A stretch of 64,000 bases of DNA from Arthrobacter pullicola (GTDB lineage: Bacteria > Actinomycetota > Actinomycetes > Actinomycetales > Micrococcaceae): assembly GCF_014836875.1 (NCBI RefSeq), contig NZ_JACSQC010000004.1, positions 1-64,000 of the forward strand, written 5' to 3'. Numbering within the stretch: the first letter of the stretch is position 1; every line of letters starts with the position of its first letter. Positions 58,308 to 64,000 of the stretch are shown here, piece after piece. The position numbers and the translations under genes were made by a program. Under the pieces are notes generated by a model. The model was not told the DNA's origin. It made no database searches and saw only the letters and a list, made by a program, of their open reading frames with translations.

Positions 58308-61300
58308 TTGGTCGCCTCGAGCACCTCTAATAATGCAACCGCTACCAATCCGGAGAACGCAGCGTCCCGGATTTCATTCGCAAAGATTCACGAACCGCTG
58401 GATGTTCCCAATCTTCTTGCCCTGCAGACGGACAGCTTTGACTGGCTCGTCGGCAACGAGCGCTGGAAGGAACGCGTAAGGAAGGCGCAGGAAGCGGGCG
58501 AGGCAGGTTTCGCCACCACCTCCGGCCTCTCGGACATCTTCGAAGAGATCTCTCCGATCGAGGACTTCCAGGGCACCATGTCCCTGAGCTTCTCCGAACC
58601 GGAGTTCGCGGACCCGAAGTACACCATGGCCGAGTGCAAGGACCGGGACGCAACGTACTCGGCTCCGCTGTACGTTAAGGCCGAGTTCATGAACAACAAC
58701 ACGGGCGAAATCAAGCAGCAGACCGTGTTCATGGGCGACTTCCCGCTGATGACCGACAAGGGTACCTTCGTCATCAACGGCACCGAGCGCGTCGTCGTCT
58801 CCCAGCTGGTCCGTTCCCCGGGCGCCTACTTCGAGCGCACCGCAGACAAGACCAGCGACAAAGACATTTACACCGCGAAGATCATTCCTTCCCGCGGTGC
58901 CTGGTTCGAACTCGAAATCGACAAGCGCGACCAGGTGGGCGTCCGCCTGGACCGCAAGCGCAAGCAGTCCGTCACCATCCTGCTGAAGGCACTGGGCTGG
59001 ACCGAGGGCCAGATCCTGGAAACCTTCGGTGAATACGACTCGATCCGCGCCACCCTGGAGAAGGACCCCACGGAGACCCAGGAAGATGCCCTGCTGGACA
59101 TTTACCGCAAGCTCCGTCCGGGAGAGCCGCCCACGGTCGAGGCAGCAAAGACCCTGCTGGAGAACCTGTACTTCAACCCGAAGCGCTACGATCTGGCCAA
59201 GGTTGGCCGCTACAAGATCAACCGGAAGCTCGGCGTCGAGAAGGCCATCACCGACTCCGATGCCTCGGTCCTGAACATCGACGACATCGTCGCCATGATC
59301 AAGTTCCTCGTCGCGCTGCACGCCGGCGAGAAGACTGTTCCGGGCAAGCGCAACGGCGAAGACGTGGACATCCGCGTTGAGGTCGACGATATTGACCACT
59401 TCGGCAACCGCCGCATCCGCGCCGTGGGCGAGCTGATCGAGAACCAGATCCGCACCGGCCTGTCCCGCATGGAGCGCGTTGTCCGTGAACGGATGACCAC
59501 CCAGGACGTTGAGGCGATTACGCCGCAGACCCTGATCAACATCCGTCCGGTCGTTGCTGCGATCAAGGAGTTCTTCGGAACCTCCCAGCTCTCGCAGTTC
59601 ATGGACCAGAACAACCCGCTGGCCGGCCTGACCCACAAGCGCCGCCTGTCCGCGCTGGGCCCGGGCGGTCTGTCCCGTGACCGCGCAGGCATGGAAGTCC
59701 GAGACGTCCACCCCTCGCACTACGGCCGTATGTGCCCCATCGAAACCCCTGAAGGCCCGAACATCGGTCTGATCGGTTCGCTGGCATCCTACGCCCGGAT
59801 CAACGCCTTCGGCTTCATCGAGACCCCGTACCGCAAGGTTGTGGACGGCGTCGTTACCGACCAGGTCGACTACCTGACGGCAGATGACGAAGTCGAGCGC
59901 ACGATCGCACAGGCAAACGCCCCGCTGCGTGCCGACAACCACTTCGAAGAGGACCTTGTCCTCGTCCGTGCCCGCGGCGGATCCGGCGAGCCCGTGCTCG
60001 TCGAGCCCACCGAGGTGGAGTACATGGACGTTTCCCCGCGCCAGATGGTGTCGGTGGCAACCGCCCTTATTCCGTTCCTCGAGCATGACGATGCCAACCG
60101 TGCCCTCATGGGTGCGAACATGCAGCGCCAGGCCGTGCCCCTGCTCCGTTCCGAGCGTCCCGTCGTGGGCACCGGCATGGAGAAGTACGCAGCCATCGAC
60201 GCCGGCGACTCCGTCACCGCAGTCAAGGCCGGCGTCGTCACCGAGGTGTCCGCTGACCTGGTAACCGTCATGAACGACGACGGCACCGAGACCAGCTACC
60301 CGATCATGAAGTTTGCGCGCTCGAACCAGGGCAACGCCTACAACCAGCGCGTGATCGTCTCTGAAGGCACCCGGGTTGAGGTCCACGACGTTATCGCCGA
60401 CGGCCCCTCCACCGACCAGGGCGAACTGGCACTGGGCAAGAACCTGCTCGTGGCATTCATGTCCTGGGAAGGCCACAACTACGAGGATGCCATCATCCTC
60501 TCGCAGCGCATGGTCTCCGACGATGTCCTGACCTCGATCCACATCGAGGAGCACGAAGTTGATGCCCGCGACACCAAGCTTGGTGCCGAGGAAATCACGC
60601 GTGACATCCCCAACGTGTCCGAGGAAGTGCTCTCCCAGCTCGACGAGCGCGGCATCATCCACATCGGTGCCGAGGTCGAAGCAGGAGACATCCTGGTTGG
60701 CCGCGTAACGCCGAAGGGCGAAACCGAGCTCACCCCCGAAGAGCGCCTGCTGCGCGCCATCTTCGGCGAGAAGAGCCGCGAAGTCCGCGACACCTCCCTG
60801 AAGGTTCCCCACGGCGAGTCCGGAACCGTCATTGGCGTGCGTATCTTCGACCGTGACAACGACGACGAGCTGCCCCCGGGCGTCAACCAGCTGGTGCGCG
60901 TCTACGTTGCCCACAAGCGCAAGATCACGGACGGCGACAAGCTGGCCGGCCGCCACGGCAACAAGGGTGTTATCTCCAAGATCCTGCCGATCGAGGACAT
61001 GCCGTTCCTCGAAGACGGCACCCCCGTCGACATCGTCCTGAACCCGCTGGGTGTTCCGGGCCGAATGAACGTCGGACAGGTCCTGGAAATCCACCTGGGC
61101 TGGGCTGCCAAGCAGGGCTGGAAGATCGAAGGCGAGCCGGACTGGGTCAAGGACCTGCCCGCGCTGCCGCGTGAAACCGGACCCACCACCGTTGCCACCC
61201 CGGTGTTCGACGGCGCCAGCGAGGACGAAATCACCAACCTCCTGGACTCCACGAACGTCACCCGCGACGGCGACCGCCTGATCGGTGCTTCCGGTAAGGC

Positions 61301-61808
61301 CCGTCTGTTCGACGGCCGCTCCGGCCAGCCGTTCCCGGATCCGATCTCCGTTGGCTACATGTACATCCTGAAGCTGCACCACCTTGTCGATGACAAGATC
61401 CACGCACGCTCCACGGGTCCGTACTCCATGATCACCCAGCAGCCGCTGGGTGGTAAGGCACAGTTCGGCGGCCAGCGCTTCGGTGAAATGGAAGTCTGGG
61501 CCCTGGAGGCCTACGGTGCCGCGTACACCCTGCAGGAACTGCTCACCATCAAGTCCGATGACATCCACGGCCGCGTCAAGGTCTACGAAGCCATCGTGAA
61601 GGGTGAGAACATCCCGGAGCCCGGCGTTCCGGAATCGTTCAAGGTGCTCATCAAGGAAATGCAGTCGCTTTGCCTGAACGTGGAAGTCCTTTCCACCGAG
61701 GGCAACACGATTGAAATGCGTGACTCGGATGAAGAAGTCTTCCGGGCCGCGGAAGAGCTGGGTATTGATCTGTCCCGCGCAGAGCCGAGCTCAGTCGAAG
61801 AAGTTTAG
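58308..61808 (+). CDS. rpoB: RNA polymerase beta subunit
   Basis: 1166 residues. The start is TTG at 58308 with GGAAGGA six bases ahead, giving [20 protein letters not shown] as the N-terminus. An in-frame GTG at 58293 lacks a site. The rifampicin-pocket segment is at residues 424-451 ([11 protein letters not shown] and [11 protein letters not shown]) with D433, H443 and S448, i.e. the drug-sensitive residues at the three commonest resistance positions. The C-terminus holds the conserved [21 protein letters not shown]. It is part of the catalytic core of RNA polymerase and is followed by rpoC after 181 bases with no clear terminator. Confidence 0.99.
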   Translation: MVASSTSNNATATNPENAASRISFAKIHEPLDVPNLLALQTDSFDWLVGNERWKERVRKAQEAGEAGFATTSGLSDIFEEISPIEDFQGTMSLSFSEPEFADPKYTMAECKDRDATYSAPLYVKAEFMNNNTGEIKQQTVFMGDFPLMTDKGTFVINGTERVVVSQLVRSPGAYFERTADKTSDKDIYTAKIIPSRGAWFELEIDKRDQVGVRLDRKRKQSVTILLKALGWTEGQILETFGEYDSIRATLEKDPTETQEDALLDIYRKLRPGEPPTVEAAKTLLENLYFNPKRYDLAKVGRYKINRKLGVEKAITDSDASVLNIDDIVAMIKFLVALHAGEKTVPGKRNGEDVDIRVEVDDIDHFGNRRIRAVGELIENQIRTGLSRMERVVRERMTTQDVEAITPQTLINIRPVVAAIKEFFGTSQLSQFMDQNNPLAGLTHKRRLSALGPGGLSRDRAGMEVRDVHPSHYGRMCPIETPEGPNIGLIGSLASYARINAFGFIETPYRKVVDGVVTDQVDYLTADDEVERTIAQANAPLRADNHFEEDLVLVRARGGSGEPVLVEPTEVEYMDVSPRQMVSVATALIPFLEHDDANRALMGANMQRQAVPLLRSERPVVGTGMEKYAAIDAGDSVTAVKAGVVTEVSADLVTVMNDDGTETSYPIMKFARSNQGNAYNQRVIVSEGTRVEVHDVIADGPSTDQGELALGKNLLVAFMSWEGHNYEDAIILSQRMVSDDVLTSIHIEEHEVDARDTKLGAEEITRDIPNVSEEVLSQLDERGIIHIGAEVEAGDILVGRVTPKGETELTPEERLLRAIFGEKSREVRDTSLKVPHGESGTVIGVRIFDRDNDDELPPGVNQLVRVYVAHKRKITDGDKLAGRHGNKGVISKILPIEDMPFLEDGTPVDIVLNPLGVPGRMNVGQVLEIHLGWAAKQGWKIEGEPDWVKDLPALPRETGPTTVATPVFDGASEDEITNLLDSTNVTRDGDRLIGASGKARLFDGRSGQPFPDPISVGYMYILKLHHLVDDKIHARSTGPYSMITQQPLGGKAQFGGQRFGEMEVWALEAYGAAYTLQELLTIKSDDIHGRVKVYEAIVKGENIPEPGVPESFKVLIKEMQSLCLNVEVLSTEGNTIEMRDSDEEVFRAAEELGIDLSRAEPSSVEEV

Positions 61809-61989
61809 GTTTTTATCCCGGCTGGCGCCGGGAGGCCCGGAACGGCGGCAACGAAATTCCTCGCTCGCAGAGCTCGCAGGAATATTAAAGCCGCCTAACC
61901 CGGACCACCCGGCGCCACTGGGTTAGTCACCGAAGCTCTTCCCGTACCCGAGACATTCAGATTTAGAGAACAAGAGAGAACAGGGACCA

Positions 61990-64000
61990 ATGTCCAACGA
62001 TTCCACGTTCGGCCTCATGCGAATCGGCCTTGCCACTGCGGACGAAATCCGCAACTGGTCATACGGCGAGGTCAAAAAGCCGGAAACCATTAACTACCGA
62101 ACCCTGAAGCCGGAGAAGGACGGTCTTTTCTGCGAAAAGATCTTCGGGCCTTCCCGCGACTGGGAGTGCTACTGCGGCAAGTACAAGCGCGTGCGCTTCA
62201 AGGGCATCATCTGTGAGCGCTGTGGTGTTGAAGTAACCCGTGCCAAGGTCCGCCGCGAGCGGATGGGCCACATCGAGCTCGCCGCTCCGGTTACCCACAT
62301 CTGGTACTTCAAGGGTGTCCCCTCCCGTCTGGGCTACCTCCTTGACCTGGCACCGAAGGACCTGGAAAAGGTCATCTACTTCGCTGCCTACATGATCACC
62401 GCGGTCGACGAAGAGAACCGCCACACCGAACTGCCGAACCTGCAGGCCGAGCATGACCTGGAGCGCAAGCACCTCGTCGACCAGCGCGACTCCGACATCG
62501 CGGCGATCGCCAAGGACCTCGAGGACGAGCTTGCCCGCCTCGAAGGCGAAGGTGCCAAGGCTGCGGATAAGAAGAAGGCCCGCGACTCCGCCGACCGCCA
62601 GATGGCCAAGGTGCGCCGCGACGCAGACAACAACATCGAACGCCTCGAGCAGGTCTGGGAGCGCTTCAAGAACCTCAAGGTCGGCGACCTCGAGGGCGAT
62701 GAGGGTCTCTACCGCGAACTGCGGGACCGTTACGGCCTGTACTTCGAAGGCTCCATGGGTGCCGAAGCCATCAAGAAGCGTCTTGAGGACTTCGACATGC
62801 AGGCTGAGTCGGAGAACCTGCGCGAGATCATCCAGAACGGCAAGGGCCAGCGCAAGACGCGTGCCCTGAAGCGCCTGAAGGTTGTCAACGCGTTCCTGAC
62901 CACGACCAACAGCCCGATGGGCATGGTTCTCGACGCCGTACCGGTGATCCCGCCGGAACTGCGCCCGATGGTCCAGCTCGACGGCGGCCGTTTCGCGACG
63001 TCCGACCTCAACGACCTGTACCGCCGCGTGATCAACCGCAACAACCGCCTGAAGCGGCTGCTCGATCTCGGTGCCCCCGAGATCATCGTGAACAACGAAA
63101 AGCGCATGCTCCAGGAAGCTGTTGACTCCCTGTTCGACAACGGCCGCCGCGGCCGTCCGGTCACCGGACCGGGCAACCGTCCGCTGAAGTCGCTCTCTGA
63201 CATGCTCAAGGGCAAGCAGGGTCGTTTCCGCCAGAACCTTCTGGGTAAGCGCGTTGACTACTCCGGCCGTTCCGTGATCGTCGTCGGTCCGCAGCTGAAG
63301 CTGCACCAGTGTGGCCTGCCCAAGCAGATGGCACTGGAGCTCTTCAAGCCGTTCGTGATGAAGCGCCTGGTTGACCTCAACCACGCCCAGAACATCAAGA
63401 GCGCCAAGCGCATGGTCGAGCGTTTCCGTCCGCAGGTCTGGGACGTGCTCGAAGAGATCATCACCGAACACCCGGTGCTGCTCAACCGTGCACCCACCCT
63501 GCACCGCCTCGGTATCCAGGCCTTCGAGCCGCAGCTGGTTGAGGGCAAGGCCCTGCAGCTGCACCCGCTGGTCTGTGGCGCCTTCAACGCTGACTTCGAC
63601 GGCGACCAGATGGCAGTCCACCTGCCGCTGAGCCCCGAAGCACAGGCCGAAGCACGCATCCTGATGCTGTCCTCGAACAACATCCTGAAGCCGTCCGACG
63701 GCCGTCCGGTGACCCTGCCCTCGCAGGATATGATCATCGGCCTGCACCACCTGACCACCAAGCGTCAGGGCGCAGCCGGCGAAGGCCGCGTGTTCTCCTC
63801 GATGGCGGAAGCCGTCATGGCACACGACCTTGGCGAACTGCACCTGAACGCCCCGGTCCGGATCCGCGTCGAGGGCTTCGTGCCGAGCGAGGAGCAGCCG
63901 GCTCCGGAAGGCTGGGAAGAAGGCACTCCTGCCCTCATCCCGACCTCCCTGGGACAGGTTCTGTTCAACCAGACCCTGCCGGCGGACTACCCGTGGGTTG
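61990..64000 (+). CDS. rpoC: RNA polymerase beta-prime subunit, N-terminal part
   Basis: Only the first 670 residues lie in the window; the gene runs off the right edge. It starts [20 protein letters not shown]. The N-terminal zinc finger ([18 protein letters not shown]), the bridge region, [20 protein letters not shown], and the catalytic magnesium site [12 protein letters not shown] (about residue 533) are visible. An actinobacterial insertion of coiled coil with Lys and Glu lies at about 155-230. AGGGACC lies before the ATG at 61990. Co-transcribed with rpoB. Confidence 0.99.
   Translation, partial: MSNDSTFGLMRIGLATADEIRNWSYGEVKKPETINYRTLKPEKDGLFCEKIFGPSRDWECYCGKYKRVRFKGIICERCGVEVTRAKVRRERMGHIELAAPVTHIWYFKGVPSRLGYLLDLAPKDLEKVIYFAAYMITAVDEENRHTELPNLQAEHDLERKHLVDQRDSDIAAIAKDLEDELARLEGEGAKAADKKKARDSADRQMAKVRRDADNNIERLEQVWERFKNLKVGDLEGDEGLYRELRDRYGLYFEGSMGAEAIKKRLEDFDMQAESENLREIIQNGKGQRKTRALKRLKVVNAFLTTTNSPMGMVLDAVPVIPPELRPMVQLDGGRFATSDLNDLYRRVINRNNRLKRLLDLGAPEIIVNNEKRMLQEAVDSLFDNGRRGRPVTGPGNRPLKSLSDMLKGKQGRFRQNLLGKRVDYSGRSVIVVGPQLKLHQCGLPKQMALELFKPFVMKRLVDLNHAQNIKSAKRMVERFRPQVWDVLEEIITEHPVLLNRAPTLHRLGIQAFEPQLVEGKALQLHPLVCGAFNADFDGDQMAVHLPLSPEAQAEARILMLSSNNILKPSDGRPVTLPSQDMIIGLHHLTTKRQGAAGEGRVFSSMAEAVMAHDLGELHLNAPVRIRVEGFVPSEEQPAPEGWEEGTPALIPTSLGQVLFNQTLPADYPWV

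Noticed and set aside
58374-61568. A 1064-codon open frame opposite rpoB
   Set aside because: Antisense shadow of a highly biased, essential gene; no start signal or motif.
61809-61989. Terminator between rpoB and rpoC
   Set aside because: GC-rich stems can be drawn, but none is followed by a T run and the two genes are normally co-transcribed.

Overview
The window is high-GC actinobacterial chromosome and looks like a member of the Micrococcaceae (Arthrobacter sensu lato). Supporting evidence: the order secE-nusG-rplK-rplA ... rplJ-rplL-rpoB-rpoC with tRNA-Trp upstream; mycothiol synthase next to a GlnR-type regulator and a mutT1-ppk pair, an order also known from mycobacteria; a PspC/LiaF-like envelope-stress locus; many GTG and TTG starts; and RpoB and AceE N-termini of the Arthrobacter type. 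This is core chromosome. I see no rRNA, insertion sequence, prophage, integrase, CRISPR array or plasmid gene.

Layout. 0-2.4 kb: 5' end of aceE, the uric-acid genes uraH-uraD, and an AlkA-like glycosylase, all on the minus strand. 2.5-5.1 kb: transsulfuration pair cbs-metB. 5.2-10.5 kb: small membrane proteins, a GT87-type mannosyltransferase, a MOSC protein and a DEAD-box RNA helicase with a long leader. 10.8-11.0 kb: tRNA-Thr and tRNA-Met. 11.3-13.7 kb: a ParA-like ATPase with a degenerate P-loop and a PfpI/DJ-1 protein. 13.9-17.9 kb: a CoA-transferase, PucR regulator and glutaryl-CoA dehydrogenase module. 18-21.2 kb: DUF2797 protein, then a coupled run ending in HadA/HadB-like dehydratase subunits and murB. 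21.3-23.1 kb: MarR regulator and MFS exporter. 23.2-28.1 kb (minus): a large membrane protein, a short GntR regulator, thyA, folA and a proteobacterial-type asd. 28.1-33.9 kb (minus): ferritin, mutT1-ppk, mshD, glnR. 34-37.9 kb: membrane protein, 37-residue peptide, FABP/nitrobindin protein, ygfZ, ankyrin protein, GNAT. 38-43.4 kb: pfkA and a PspC/LiaFSR-like locus. 43.4-47.7 kb: aspC, tRNA-Trp, secE, nusG, rplK, rplA. 47.8-54.6 kb: a GNAT protein, then a FadR-controlled acid-sugar operon (otnK, ltnD, GntP permease, class II aldolase). 54.6-64 kb: L10 leader, rplJL, ybaK, thiolase, rpoB and the 5' part of rpoC.

How the genes work together. The operons are mostly housekeeping: sulfur amino acids, dTMP and folate, cell-wall precursor MurB, phosphate and mycothiol metabolism, transcription and translation. 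Two accessory catabolic modules stand out: a probable glutaryl-CoA module and a probable L-threonate-type acid-sugar operon with its own repressor and visible operator. The regulatory DNA is the most informative part. Nine genes have a TANNNT -10 box 6-8 bases before the start codon, which implies leaderless mRNAs; in two cases the upstream gene's stop codon is part of that -10 box. A nested palindrome covers the promoter of the membrane protein-GntR-thyA-folA run. There is a probable L10 attenuator, and the 620-base region before rpoB holds short tandem repeats.
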